DNA of 64,000 bases, from the NCBI RefSeq assembly GCF_018603905.1, contig NZ_JAHFZZ010000015.1, forward strand, positions 62,001 through 126,000, written 5' to 3'. A program made the translations under genes and the position numbers. Position 1 is the stretch's first letter. Each line of letters begins with the position of its first letter. This document shows, piece after piece, positions 9,605-18,433 of this stretch. The DNA comes from Nonomuraea sp. NEAU-A123. Its GTDB lineage: Bacteria > Actinomycetota > Actinomycetes > Streptosporangiales > Streptosporangiaceae. The notes beneath the pieces were generated by a model that saw nothing but the letters and a program-made list of their open reading frames with translations, ran no database searches and had not been told where the DNA came from.

Positions 9605-9637
9605 GTGAGCCGTGCTGAGGAACGAAGCACGGCTCAC
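9605..9637 (+). terminator. Stem-loop downstream of 9067-9555
   Basis: GTGAGCCGTGCT and AGCACGGCTCAC form a perfect 12-bp stem with a 9-nt loop, 50 bp after the stop of the preceding gene. There is no T run, so termination is inferred from place and stability. The rest of 9556-9918 holds no gene I can support; around 9660-9705 it shares a short motif (GGCGATCGT..AGGGC) with 730-757. Confidence 0.5.
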
Positions 9638-9918
9638 CGATCTCCCCCAACTGTTCACGATGGCCGGCCACGGACGGGCGATCGTGAGGGCCGTATCTGT
9701 ACGGCGCGTCATACAGAACCGAACCGCATTAGCAGCTCGGATCCTGGCCGTTCCGATCAGTTCAACCTGGACCGCTCGCCCTCGCTGGCCAAGGTTGGAC
9801 GGCTCCGAACGATGCGGCATTGCAACTAGAACTGCAACTAGAACGCTTCCAGCACCAGGTTGGGACGCAGGACGCTCGGCGGGCTCTCCACACGTGATCG
9901 CTGCGGCTCCAGCCCGTC

Positions 9919-10524
9919 TCAGAGCAGCCGCATTGGTCGTCTCAAGGGGTCCCAATCCATGGTGACGAGTCCCCCATAACGCTTGGCCAGCCTGTGGCGT
10001 AGGCCTTGGCTGAACGCGTTCGTTTCGACGACGATCCGGTTGAGTTCGGGTTCGATGTACATCCCCAAGACCTCGGGTTCGTCGATCGGCCTGCCGTGTT
10101 CCCTGTCCTCCGTCAAGGTGGTCAGGGCCGCTTGGCTGTTCCGGACCAGTCGGACCTGGGGCACGATCCGGTACGGAATGGGTTTCCCGTATGACCGGTC
10201 CAATCCTGAAATCGGCGGGGAAGCCAGCTCTTGTCCTCGGGGCGTGACGTAAGGGGCGATGAGCCGGTATGGCGCGTACAGGAGGTAGGGCGGGGCGAGA
10301 TCGTGCGGGTAGGTCTCGGCCCGCCGCTGAGCGGCTTGTATAGCCTGATAGAAAGGCCCGATGCTCACGGCCGACCGGGGCGCTGGCGACCTTAGTTTGT
10401 AGTACACCTCCACCGCGTCCTCTGCCGCTGGTTGCACGATCACTCGCCATCCGCCCGGCAGGCACACAGGCACCGCCGTTACAGCGTAGACAGCGAACAG
10501 CGCCAAGATCGCCTTCAGTCGCAT
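9919..10524 (-). CDS. Hypothetical exported or membrane-anchored protein
   Basis: The 201-residue product begins MRLKAILALFAVYAVTAVPV, a signal peptide or N-terminal anchor; this Met at 10524 fits better than upstream starts, which run into the integrase fragment. The rest is a mixed alpha/beta region (YYKLRSPAPRSAVSIGPFYQAIQAAQ, YPHDLAPPYLLYAPYRLIAPYV, EVLGMYIEPELNRIVVETNAF). No family is recognised. The gene points away from the integrase fragment at 10550-10880. Confidence 0.55.
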   Translation of the reverse strand: MRLKAILALFAVYAVTAVPVCLPGGWRVIVQPAAEDAVEVYYKLRSPAPRSAVSIGPFYQAIQAAQRRAETYPHDLAPPYLLYAPYRLIAPYVTPRGQELASPPISGLDRSYGKPIPYRIVPQVRLVRNSQAALTTLTEDREHGRPIDEPEVLGMYIEPELNRIVVETNAFSQGLRHRLAKRYGGLVTMDWDPLRRPMRLL

Positions 10525-10549
10525 GCGGAAAGAGTGTAAGACAGGGGCT

Positions 10550-10880
10550 GGGGACGGCCCACGCTCGACATCTCCCGCCCCGAAGTGAACAGGCGGTGGA
10601 CCGACACCGGGGACGCGCACGAGCAGCGCGGGCTCAAGCACCGTGGAGAAACCGACGTCCGCGTGGTGCCGATCCCTCCGGAGCTGGTCAAGATCCTTCG
10701 CGAGCACATCGCAGAGTTCGGCGTCGGCGAGGACGGCAGGATCTTCCGCAGCGAGCGGGGCGGCGTGGTCGCCTCAACGGCGTACACGGAGGTGCGGCAG
10801 GAAGCCCGCATGCTCGCCCTGACTCCTGCTCAGGTCTCCTCACCCCTCGTCCGGCGGCCGTACGATCTGCGGCACGGGAC
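10550..10880 (+). pseudogene. Tyrosine integrase catalytic-domain fragment 2
   Basis: About 330 bp match the intact integrase at 35345-35675: EVNRRWTDTGDAHEQRGLKHRG, VPIPPELVKILREHI and RPYDLRHG. It begins abruptly within the catalytic domain. It ends right after the Arg-His of the active site, where the frame turns into unrelated sequence (ending at a stop at 10941). The active-site His and Tyr at the C-terminus are lost. It lies 170 bp left of att copy 2, as the intact integrase lies next to the tRNA, so it marks the end of an older element. Confidence 0.85.
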
Positions 10881-11050
10881 GGCAACAACGTTGATCATCG
10901 GCCTGCTGACCGTAGGCACCCTTCACAAAATGATCGACTGAGGCACACCCGTCTCTCCATCTACCTTCGGTGCGCACTGTAGGCGGCCGGACACAACGTG
11001 AGAGGCCCGTTGCCGCGTTTCCACTGGTGACGGGCTTCTTCCCGCTGGTG

Positions 11051-11100
11051 TGGCAGGTGCAAGGTTCGAACTTGCGTAGGCTGAGCCGATGGCTTTACAG
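11051..11100 (-). repeat. att copy 2 (tRNA-Tyr 3' half)
   Basis: Fifty nucleotides are identical to 36068-36117 except for two changes. Its left flank (10997-11050) keeps a decayed version of the hairpin found before att copies 3 and 4. It is the scar left between two successive integrations. Confidence 0.85.
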
Positions 11101-11244
11101 TCCCGCCGCAAGAAGGCTCTGACCTACACTTACTCGACTCGAAGCGCGCTTCCGGGAAACGGATGGGGAACGATCACGCTTTACGCCTTGCGAGCCCGTG
11201 CCATGGCCGTTCTCGGCGCGGGCGGTGTGATCAGCAGCCGGGTT

Positions 11245-11279
11245 GAGGGCGGCTCTCCATGGTGGTGGGAGCCGCTCTC
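11245..11279. terminator. Imperfect GC-rich stem-loop
   Basis: GAGGGCGGCTCTCC and GGGAGCCGCTCTC pair with two mismatches around an 8-nt loop. It lies just past the 3' end of the minus-strand gene at 11306-11503 and could terminate it. No T run. Confidence 0.35.
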
Positions 11280-11305
11280 TCGTTGATCAATCCACCGCGC
11301 GGGTG

Positions 11306-11503
11306 CTAAGAGGTTGCGCCTGCGCAGGTGGTGACACCGCACGCCTTCTTGCCTGCTGCGACGGCCGCACTTAGTTCCACCTCGTCGATCGCGCGCGGTT
11401 CCCGGCCTACGGATTCGCTGCTCATCTGGCCGCCTACCAGCCCATGGCAGTCCCGTCTCGTATGCCAGCAGTCTCCCTTTTCGGTGATGAAGACAATGGT
11501 CAT
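11306..11503 (-). CDS. Small Cys/His protein with possible Zn-binding motif
   Basis: The start is ATG 11503 with GGGGG upstream; 65 residues. The sequence FITEKGDCWHTRRDCHGLVGG followed by ELSAAVAAGKKACGVTTC resembles the short Ada-like module of the type C(x)HxxxC...GxxxCxxC, often a zinc site. Function is unknown. The gene and its upstream neighbour (11557-12018) have the same orientation and may form one unit within the small island segment between att copies 2 and 3. Confidence 0.6.
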   Translation of the reverse strand: MTIVFITEKGDCWHTRRDCHGLVGGQMSSESVGREPRAIDEVELSAAVAAGKKACGVTTCAGATS

Positions 11504-11556
11504 GGTGTTGTCCCCCTTCAGGCTCGCTGCGTGTGGTGAGTAGGTCAAACGAGGCG

Positions 11557-12018
11557 TTACCGCCGCCAGTGTCCGTCGCGGCAGGTGTACGTGCGCCCGT
11601 TCGACGCGACGCCTACCGCTCCGGGACTGCCGCAGAAGCCGCCCGGGTGTGCTCCGGCGAGCGGTGCCGGCTCCGGTTCCGCTACGGGCTTGGGCTTGGG
11701 AGTGCGCTTCGGCGAACGCCTCCCCTTATCGGGGTCGCGGTCGTCGCGGTCGCGGGACTTGATGACGCCGTCGCCGTCTTTGTCGTCGTCGTAGTGGTCT
11801 TCGATGCCGTCCTCGTCGAGGTCTTCGATGTCCTCGACGGGTTCCGGTGTCGGCGTCCAGGAGACGGTGTGCGACGTGCTCGGAGGCGCGCTGGCCACGG
11901 CTGCGGGTTCTTGGTCATTGCCGACGAAGAGGGCGTTGCAGCCGACGACAACAAAAGCGATTACGGCGAGGCAGCCCCATGCCCCACCCTGGTTGCCTGA
12001 CTTGGATTTGCTGGGCAT
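11557..12018 (-). CDS. Membrane-anchored protein with Asp-rich calcium-binding-like repeat
   Basis: The 153-residue product has an N-terminal membrane segment (GAWGCLAVIAFVVVGCNALFV) and a Ser/Thr/Pro linker. An acidic stretch follows (DLDEDGIEDHYDDDKDGDGV) with DxDxDG spacing typical of thrombospondin-3 or dockerin-like Ca sites. The C-terminal module GGFCGSPGAVGVASNGRTYTC, ending CRDGHWRR, occurs in many short actinobacterial surface proteins. Type: probably cell-surface; role unknown. Confidence 0.65.
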   Translation of the reverse strand: MPSKSKSGNQGGAWGCLAVIAFVVVGCNALFVGNDQEPAAVASAPPSTSHTVSWTPTPEPVEDIEDLDEDGIEDHYDDDKDGDGVIKSRDRDDRDPDKGRRSPKRTPKPKPVAEPEPAPLAGAHPGGFCGSPGAVGVASNGRTYTCRDGHWRR

Positions 12019-12170
12019 GGCGTCTCCTCCGGCTCCGCGTGGACACGAACGGTATGTGGGACGCTGCTTTGCGCTACTTAGTTGGCGGGAAAGCCCTCAT
12101 CTAGCAGGCTGATCTGGCCTTCGCAGTCCCGCCACTTCTCCACGCCTGTGATCCTCACTGGCCAGTGGGG

Positions 12171-12278
12171 CGCGATGCCGGGCTCTTCCGCAGTGAGATC
12201 GGCTGCGAACGCGCCGAACTCCCCGCGGTGTGTGAGCGCCTGGCCGACCTGGCTGAGCGTGCCCGGCTGCTGAAATAG
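12171..12278 (+). pseudogene. Possible C-terminal remnant of a small plasmid-type protein
   Basis: In one frame, RDAGLFRSEIGCERAELPAV then CERLADLAERARLLK and a stop looks like the helical end of a short protein often seen on actinobacterial plasmids and AICEs. No start is visible. The rest of 12019-12550 shows nothing else I can support. Confidence 0.35.
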
Positions 12279-12549
12279 ACCGGCCCCACACTCGAGTAAG
12301 CAGCCGCATCACCGCCGAGCAGACGCCGCTGACGACCTGGTCGCAGGTCCGCCGCCGCCACGCCGACCTGACCGGCGCGGGGGCCGAACAGGCCGCCCAC
12401 TCTCAGCTCGTAGAACGCGACGCCGCCCGCCAGACCGAACCCGGGCGCGGCACTCTCCCGGCCGCATCTTAGCCGCTGATCCGGCTGGAAATCAGTGGGC
12501 AGCCTCTAGAGAAGACCCATAGTGCCGATTTGCGATCCATCGAACGTAC

Positions 12550-12825
12550 GACGGTTACGCAGGCGGGCGTGGGGAGCACCTCAAGGACGACTACGGCGTG
12601 GCCGCTGGCTTCGGGTCGCCCCCGGGCGTGGGGAACGCGAACGACCTCGACCGACGTGAGGCGGACCTCGCGGGTCACCCCCACGTGGGGGCGATGCGCT
12701 GCGGCGACCAGTATCTCGGCGCGCTGCCCGACCTGTCCCCACACTCGTAGGGGTTAGCCGAGCGTATCGGGGTCGGCGTGCGCGTGAGTCTCATCCTCCC
12801 CACGCCCGTGGGGGTGATCCGATGA
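12550..12825. CRISPR. Degenerate CRISPR-like array, about five repeats
   Basis: Five GC-rich imperfect hairpin units occur at a period of 59-61 bp, at about 12556, 12616, 12675, 12736 and 12797. The best conserved, TCCCCACGCCCGTGGGGG (12797) followed by TGATCCG, matches the style of actinobacterial type I-E repeats. The others have drifted (TCGCCCCCGGGCGTGGGG, TCACCCCCACGTGGGGG, TCCCCACACTCGTAGGGG). The roughly 32-nt intervals between them differ from each other, as spacers do. There are no cas genes in the window, so this is a relic or orphan array. Confidence 0.6.
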
Positions 12826-13006
12826 TCACGGAGTCGTGAACGAGGTGTGAGCCGTTCGAGCCTCTGACCTGTATGCAAGGCTTCCAGCCCATCCACGCAT
12901 CGTGTAGCGACCTGGTGGTCAACAGCCCTTGATCCAATGGGAACGCATTGAGGACGATCAGCCGTGGCGGCTCGGTGACAGTCGTAGATAGCCAGACACA
13001 GCACGA

Positions 13007-13043
13007 GAGGCCCGTCATCGCGTTTCCGCTGGTGACGGGCCTC
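13007..13043 (+). terminator. Integrase-type terminator hairpin before att copy 3
   Basis: GAGGCCCGTCATC and GGTGACGGGCCTC form a 13-bp stem with one mismatch; CTTC follows. The same hairpin occurs before att copy 4 and, decayed, before copy 2. It probably terminated the integrase transcript of the older element. Confidence 0.6.
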
Positions 13044-13055
13044 TTCAAGCTGGTG

Positions 13056-13105
13056 TGGCAGGTGCAAGGTTCGAACTTGCGTAGGCTGAGCCGACGGTTT
13101 TACAG
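13056..13105 (-). repeat. att copy 3 (tRNA-Tyr 3' half)
   Basis: All 50 nt are identical to 36068-36117 in the tRNA-Tyr gene. The 5' half of the tRNA is absent. It divides the small 11.1-13.1 kb segment from the 13.1-22.7 kb segment. Confidence 0.9.
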
Positions 13106-13254
13106 GGCGTCGCAGTTCATGGCCTGGCGTCCCTGTTGAGCTGCGAAGATGCCGCGTTTGGCGACTCCCCTGCGAGCTGTCTTCCGGACATATTCCGGAT
13201 CTTGCAAACCTCCACCCTCTGCCCAGCTTCTCCGACGACATTGACCATCGTGCC

Positions 13255-13812
13255 CAGTGGGACGGGGCGCGGAACGAAGCCTGTCTCGTCGGGACCTGCG
13301 GGAAGACCACCTCGTCAGCCTCTCCGAGAACGACCGGGGCGAGATGCTTCTCACCAACGCCGAACCCCGCGCTGGTAGCCCCTGAACCAACAGTGGCAAG
13401 GTTCGGGACCGCCGCGAACTCAAGCACCGAGCCGAAGGAGAAACCCGGTCGGTGCCGATCCATCCCGAACCCGGCAAGCTGCTCAGCGAACACATCCGAG
13501 ACTTCGGCACGGGCCCCAGCGGACGCATCTTCATCGGTCCCCGAGGTCGACACATGGCCGACCGCGTACCTGAAGGACTTCCACGAGGCCAAGGCGAAAA
13601 CGTTCACAGATGCCGAGGCCAGATCACCCCTCATGGACGCTCCCTGCGCCCTGCGTCATGCAGCCGTCTCCACATGGCTAGATGCAGGCGTGCCCGCGCC
13701 CCAGGTCGCCGAGTGGGCAGGACAGCGTCGATGTGCTCTTGCGCGTCTACGCCACGTGCATCTACGGGCCAGCAAGGCGAAGCCATGCGCCGCATCTGGG
13801 ACGCAACATAGT
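13255..13812 (+). pseudogene. Tyrosine integrase remnant 3 with frameshifts
   Basis: Pieces in different frames reconstruct the catalytic half of a tyrosine recombinase: RRELKHRAEGETRSVPIH, GKLLSEHIRDFGTGPSGRIF, then DAPCALRHAAVSTWLDAGVP, APQVAEWAGQ, and after a further shift SVDVLLRVYATCIYG. At least three frameshifts and a stop separate them. It is more divergent from the intact integrase than fragment 2, so it comes from a different element lineage. Confidence 0.75.
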
Positions 13813-13925
13813 AATCCCGTGTCAAGGGCTGCACTTAGCATTAGCCTTGAACCTCACACCCGGTTACCTCTAGAGGCGAAACCGGCTCTGTCCAGGCTGC
13901 AGCGTTTCTCCGTGAGGAGGCCACA

Positions 13926-16640
13926 ATGAGCGTGTGGCGGCGAATGCTCGCTGGAGTAGTGCTTGCCCTTATGGTGGTAACCGCCATAACAGCAGCGGCG
14001 TTAGCCAAGCTACCTCAGCCGCCAACATGGGCTGCGGCAGTGATTGCCGGAGCGGCGTTTACTGCCGGCTTGACTCTCGATCCGTTTAAGAAGCTCGCCG
14101 CAGAGTGGATTGAGCGCCCCCGCAAGCACCGTGAGATACTCCGCACCCACACCCGGGTGCACGACCATACTGGCCGTCTTCAACGGGTTAATAAATGCAT
14201 CGACGCGACAGTCCTGGGAGTGCACCCCGCAGCCACCACGGATACCAATCACGACATCGATCGCTTGCCTCCATATGTTAAGCGCGATGCCCATGTCAAG
14301 CTCCGCGAGGCTTTCGACGTAGGTGGGATGGTAATCCTGGAGGGGCCGTCTTCGGCTGGCAAGACACGCCTCGCCTTCGAATGCATGCACGCATATGCCC
14401 CTGACCGGTTGTTGATCGTGCCCAACAACTTGACGGCGCTGAGAGAGATCACCAAGGAGCCAGTACGCCTCAGGAATTCCGTCATATGGCTTGATGATGT
14501 GGAGCGATACCTTGCCAGCGGCGGCCTGGATGGAGCGGTCTTGGATGCGCTGGTCCCTCATGAAATTGTCGATGTATTGGTCTTGGCCACCTTACGGGCC
14601 GAAGCTCGTAAAGAGCTGACCAGTCCCGATCTGGAGACCGCCACCGCGAGGTCCGTTGAGGAAATCATGCGGCGCGCCCGCGTGATTCCGCTCGAACGAG
14701 CGCTCAGCCCTGACGAACAAGCTCGCGCCCAGGAGTTGCGTGCAGACAAAAGAATCGCTGCCGCCCTAGACCAGACAACGGGAGCAGGATTCAGCGAATA
14801 TTTGGCCGCATCACCAGCGATTTTGGAGCGCTGGCAGTCCGCATACCGGGGAGAGCATCCGGTCGCAGGAGCTATCATCAGCGCCGCAATTGATATACGC
14901 CGCGTTGGATATCAAGCACCAGTGCCCCGCGAGCTATTGGCCAAGACCTATACGCACTACCTGGATCCACGTATACGACATCGCTCCGACCTATCGACAT
15001 TCGACGAAGGACTTGCTTGGGCAACCCAGCTCGTAAAAGGCGCCAGCGCCTGCCTTACACAGGATGCTTCGGATACCTTCCACCCATTTGATTACTTAAT
15101 CGATCACGTCCAGCACGCCAGCGATCTTCATCAGATCCCTTCAACACTCTGGCCAGAAGTCCTGGCCCACGCCAGCATTGCCGACACTGTCATCATCGGA
15201 CTTTCCGCATCGTTCGCCGATCAGCGAAAGGTAAGCGAACAGGCATTTCGTCGCGCCGCCGAAACCGGCAACATAGGCGCCATGTACAGCCTCGGAGTCA
15301 TACTCAAGAGCGCCGGGCAGACCAAAGAGGCGGAACAGTGGTATCGGCGCGCCGCCGAAACGGGCCACCCCGACGCCATGAATAACCTCGGCATCCTGCT
15401 CAACAACACCGACCGAACCTCAGAGGCGGAACAGTGGTACCGGCGCGCCGCCGAAACCGGGAATACAAGCGCCATGTACAACCTCGGCATCCTACTAGAT
15501 AACGTTGGCAACCCCGAAGAGGCGGAACAGTGGTACCGGCGCGTCGCTGAAATCGGCCATACCAACGCCATGCGGAATCTCGGCATCCTGCTCGCCAAGG
15601 CAAACCGTACCGAAGAAGCCGAACAATGGTACCGACGCGCAGCCGAAAACGGCCACGCCAACGCCATGCACAACCTCGGCATCCTGCTCGCCGAGACAGA
15701 CCGTACCGAAGAAGCCGAACAATGGTACCGACGCGCAGCCAATAAGGGCCACACCGGCGCCATTTACAGCCTCGGCAACCTGTCCAGCAACAAGGGACGA
15801 GTCGAAGAAGCCGAACAATGGTGGCGCCACGCCGCCCGTACCGGCCACACCAACGCCATGAACCGCCTCGCCAACCTACTCAAGAAGAAAGGACGAGTCG
15901 AAGAAGCCGAACAATGGTGGCACCAGGCCGCCCAAGCCGGCGACACCGACGCTATATATAACCTCGGCGTCCTGCTAGCCACGACAGGCCAGACAGAAGA
16001 AGCCGAACAATGGTACCGACGCGCCGCCGAAAACAGCCACGCCAACGCCATGTACAACCTCGGCATCCTGCTCATCGAGACAGACCGTACCGAGGAAGCC
16101 GGACAATGGTGGCACCAGGCCGCCCAAGCTGGCTACACGGAGGCCATGTACAACCTTGGCGTCCTGCTAGCCGCGACAGGCCAGACAGAAGAAGCCGAAC
16201 AATGGTACCGACGCGCCGCCGAAAACGGCTACACCGACGCCATGCACAACCTTGGCCTCTTGCTAGACATCGCCAACCAAACCGAAGAAGCCGAACAGTG
16301 GTACCGCCGTGCCGCCGAAAATGGTGACATCAACGCCGCCTACAACCTCGGCGTCCTGCTGGCCAAGGCAGGCCGTACCGAGGAAGCCGGCCCCTGGTGG
16401 CACCGCGCCGCCGAAAGCGGTCATCCGCACGCAATGTGCAATCTCGGCGCCCTGCTAGCCGCGGCAAGCCAGACAGAAGAAGCCGAACAATGGTGGCGCC
16501 TAGCCGCTGAAACTGGCCTTCCCGCCGCCATGCTCAACCTCGGCGTCCTGCTGGAAGACACCAATCGGACAAAAGAAGCTGAACTGTGGTATCGCCGCGC
16601 TGCCAAGGCGAGCATGAGTCAAGACCCTACCAACCCCTGA
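13926..16640 (+). CDS. Membrane-anchored P-loop NTPase with 32-residue Sel1/TPR-like repeats
   Basis: The 904-residue product starts at ATG 13926 with GTGAGGAGG upstream. Two hydrophobic segments (residues about 9-27 and 36-50) anchor it in the membrane. A STAND-like NTPase domain follows, with Walker A GPSSAGKT (140-147) and Walker B SVIWLDD (185-191). From about residue 436 there are 14 near-identical 32-residue repeats of the type AEQWYRRAAETGHTNAMYNL, visible in the DNA as a 96-bp tandem repeat. This is the sensor/NTPase architecture of many actinobacterial immune-type proteins, but no dedicated effector domain is seen beyond the membrane anchor. An IS66-type element begins 7 bp after its stop. 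Defence function is inferred. Confidence 0.75.
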   Translation: MSVWRRMLAGVVLALMVVTAITAAALAKLPQPPTWAAAVIAGAAFTAGLTLDPFKKLAAEWIERPRKHREILRTHTRVHDHTGRLQRVNKCIDATVLGVHPAATTDTNHDIDRLPPYVKRDAHVKLREAFDVGGMVILEGPSSAGKTRLAFECMHAYAPDRLLIVPNNLTALREITKEPVRLRNSVIWLDDVERYLASGGLDGAVLDALVPHEIVDVLVLATLRAEARKELTSPDLETATARSVEEIMRRARVIPLERALSPDEQARAQELRADKRIAAALDQTTGAGFSEYLAASPAILERWQSAYRGEHPVAGAIISAAIDIRRVGYQAPVPRELLAKTYTHYLDPRIRHRSDLSTFDEGLAWATQLVKGASACLTQDASDTFHPFDYLIDHVQHASDLHQIPSTLWPEVLAHASIADTVIIGLSASFADQRKVSEQAFRRAAETGNIGAMYSLGVILKSAGQTKEAEQWYRRAAETGHPDAMNNLGILLNNTDRTSEAEQWYRRAAETGNTSAMYNLGILLDNVGNPEEAEQWYRRVAEIGHTNAMRNLGILLAKANRTEEAEQWYRRAAENGHANAMHNLGILLAETDRTEEAEQWYRRAANKGHTGAIYSLGNLSSNKGRVEEAEQWWRHAARTGHTNAMNRLANLLKKKGRVEEAEQWWHQAAQAGDTDAIYNLGVLLATTGQTEEAEQWYRRAAENSHANAMYNLGILLIETDRTEEAGQWWHQAAQAGYTEAMYNLGVLLAATGQTEEAEQWYRRAAENGYTDAMHNLGLLLDIANQTEEAEQWYRRAAENGDINAAYNLGVLLAKAGRTEEAGPWWHRAAESGHPHAMCNLGALLAAASQTEEAEQWWRLAAETGLPAAMLNLGVLLEDTNRTKEAELWYRRAAKASMSQDPTNP

Positions 16641-16647
16641 GCTGATG

Positions 16648-18223
16648 GTATCCATTCACGCCTGCCGCTGAGTTGAGGGTTGGTTTGGGGTAGACGTGCC
16701 TGTCTCCGCTGAATATAGGGATCTTGGGGTGGGTCGTCGTACTTTGAGCTGGTGGCCCCCGATCCCGCGAGTTGGAGTCGTGAGGAACTGCTGGCTGCGC
16801 TGGCCGAGCGGGACGCTGTGATCGCCGCGTTGATGGCCGAGGTCGAGCAGTTGAAACGGCGGGTGGGGATGGATTCGTCCAACTTCTCGATGCCGCCGGG
16901 CTCGGACGGGCCGGCGGCGCGGGCCAAGCGCGCCAAGAAGACCAAGAATCGCTCGCCCCGGCCGCGTGGTGGACAGCCGGGCCATGACGGCCATGCTCTG
17001 GCCTGGCGGAGCAGCCCTGACCAGGTCACCATGGTCGGCCCGCAGTCCTGCTGCGGGTGTGGCCAAACACTGGCGGGCGTGGAGGGCGAGGTCGTCGCGC
17101 GGGTGCAGGTGTTCGACACCCCGCCGGTGAAACTCCAGGTCACGGAGTATCGGATGGTGCAGGTGGCCTGCCCTGCCTGCCGTTGGACGACTCGGGCGGC
17201 CACCCCGCCGGGGCTGGCCGGGCCCTGCTGCTATGGCCCCAACGTCCGCGCCGCGACCGCGCTGCTGGCCTGCGCCGGGCATATGAGCATCACCCGGGCC
17301 GCCGACCTGATGGGCGTGCTGCTGGACGTGCCGGTCTCTACCGGGTTCACCGGCGGGCTGGTCAAGCGCGTCGCCGACCGGCTGACCGGCTTCGAGAGCG
17401 CGGTGAAGAACGCGTTGCGGGCCGCGCCGGTGCTGCACCACGACGAGTCCCCCGCCCGCGTCGCCGCCGACGACGGGGATCGGCTGCTGTATGTCTACAC
17501 CGCCCGTGCCGACCGGCTCCTGTGGTTCGGCGCCGCTGACAACCGCGGCCATGACGCCCTGGACGGGTTCGGGATTCTGCCCGGCTACCGTGGCACCCTG
17601 GTCCGCGATGACTACGTCGGCTACGCCACGTACGACCAGGACCTGGCCGCAGTGCAGCTGTGTTGCGCGCATCTGCTGCGATCGTTGCGCGGTATCGGGG
17701 AGCTGGATCCCGACGGCAGCCGGGTGCAGCGGTGCTGGACCGAGCCGGTCATGAGCGCACTGACCGACGCCAAGGCCGCGGTCGCCCAGGCCCACACCGA
17801 GGGCGCCACCGCCCTGGACCCGCAGGTTCTGGACGCGCTGCGCGCCCGTTATGACGAGGCGGTGGCCTGGGGCATCGCCACCAACACCCACCGCGACTGG
17901 CCGAGTGGCCGACATCCCGGCTACACCCTGGCGAAACGGCTGCAGACCCGGGCGGCGCAGGTGTGGCGCTTCACCGTCGACTTCGCCGTGCCCTTCACCA
18001 ACAACCCCTGCGAGCAGCCCCAGCGCATGGTCAAACTCCAGATGAAGATCGGCGGCTGCTGGCGCAGCGTGCGCACCGCCGCCCGCTACTGCCTCATCCG
18101 CTCCTACCTCGGCACCGCCCGCAACCACGGCATCCACCCACTCGATGCCCTCCGCGACGCCCTGTCGGAAGCCCCTGGATGCCACCCCGAAACGCCTGAT
18201 CAATCACAGGCGTGAATGGATAC
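16648..18223 (+). mobile_element. IS66-family insertion sequence
   Basis: Perfect 17-bp terminal inverted repeats, GTATCCATTCACGCCTG at 16648-16664 and its complement at 18207-18223, bound 1,576 bp containing one transposase gene. The 8 bp on either side (AGCTGATG and TTAAGCAG) do not match, so no target duplication is visible; rearrangement after insertion is possible. The single-ORF layout, without the small accessory genes of classical IS66, fits the ISBst12-like subgroup. Confidence 0.85.
16752..18215 (+). CDS. IS66 family transposase
   Basis: The 487-residue protein has the IS66 TnpC layout. There is an N-terminal coiled coil (AALAERDAVIAALMAEVEQL) and the linker SNFSMPPGSDG with RPRGGQPGHDG. 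A zinc-binding stretch (CCGCGQTL ... CPACRW) comes next, then the DDE domain: HHDESPARV, GTLVRDDYVGYA and NNPCEQPQRMVKLQMK. The frame is intact, so the element may still be active. The start could be the GTG at 16752 or slightly later. Confidence 0.9.
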   Translation: MAPDPASWSREELLAALAERDAVIAALMAEVEQLKRRVGMDSSNFSMPPGSDGPAARAKRAKKTKNRSPRPRGGQPGHDGHALAWRSSPDQVTMVGPQSCCGCGQTLAGVEGEVVARVQVFDTPPVKLQVTEYRMVQVACPACRWTTRAATPPGLAGPCCYGPNVRAATALLACAGHMSITRAADLMGVLLDVPVSTGFTGGLVKRVADRLTGFESAVKNALRAAPVLHHDESPARVAADDGDRLLYVYTARADRLLWFGAADNRGHDALDGFGILPGYRGTLVRDDYVGYATYDQDLAAVQLCCAHLLRSLRGIGELDPDGSRVQRCWTEPVMSALTDAKAAVAQAHTEGATALDPQVLDALRARYDEAVAWGIATNTHRDWPSGRHPGYTLAKRLQTRAAQVWRFTVDFAVPFTNNPCEQPQRMVKLQMKIGGCWRSVRTAARYCLIRSYLGTARNHGIHPLDALRDALSEAPGCHPETPDQSQA

Positions 18224-18433
18224 TTAAGCAGTTGTCAGGCACAGCCAAGCAATCACCTGCTGCGCCCCGCCTTTAGGGGCCTGACATCACATCTGGATAA
18301 AGCTAACGAGAGATTACTGCCGCTTTGATGAGTTTGCCGAGATAGCTCATCGAACGCCAGCACTGCGGGGAGATAATGCCAAAACAGGCGAATCGAATAA
18401 CTTTTCAGCAAACTCAGAGGACCATTGCTCCGC

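Noticed and set aside
12675..13634. 319-residue minus-strand frame over the CRISPR-like array and att copy 3
   Set aside because: It runs through repeats, the tRNA fragment and the integrase relic, so it cannot be one gene.
15240..16600. 96-bp repeats as a CRISPR or satellite array
   Set aside because: They are the coding repeats of the NTPase gene in one continuous frame.
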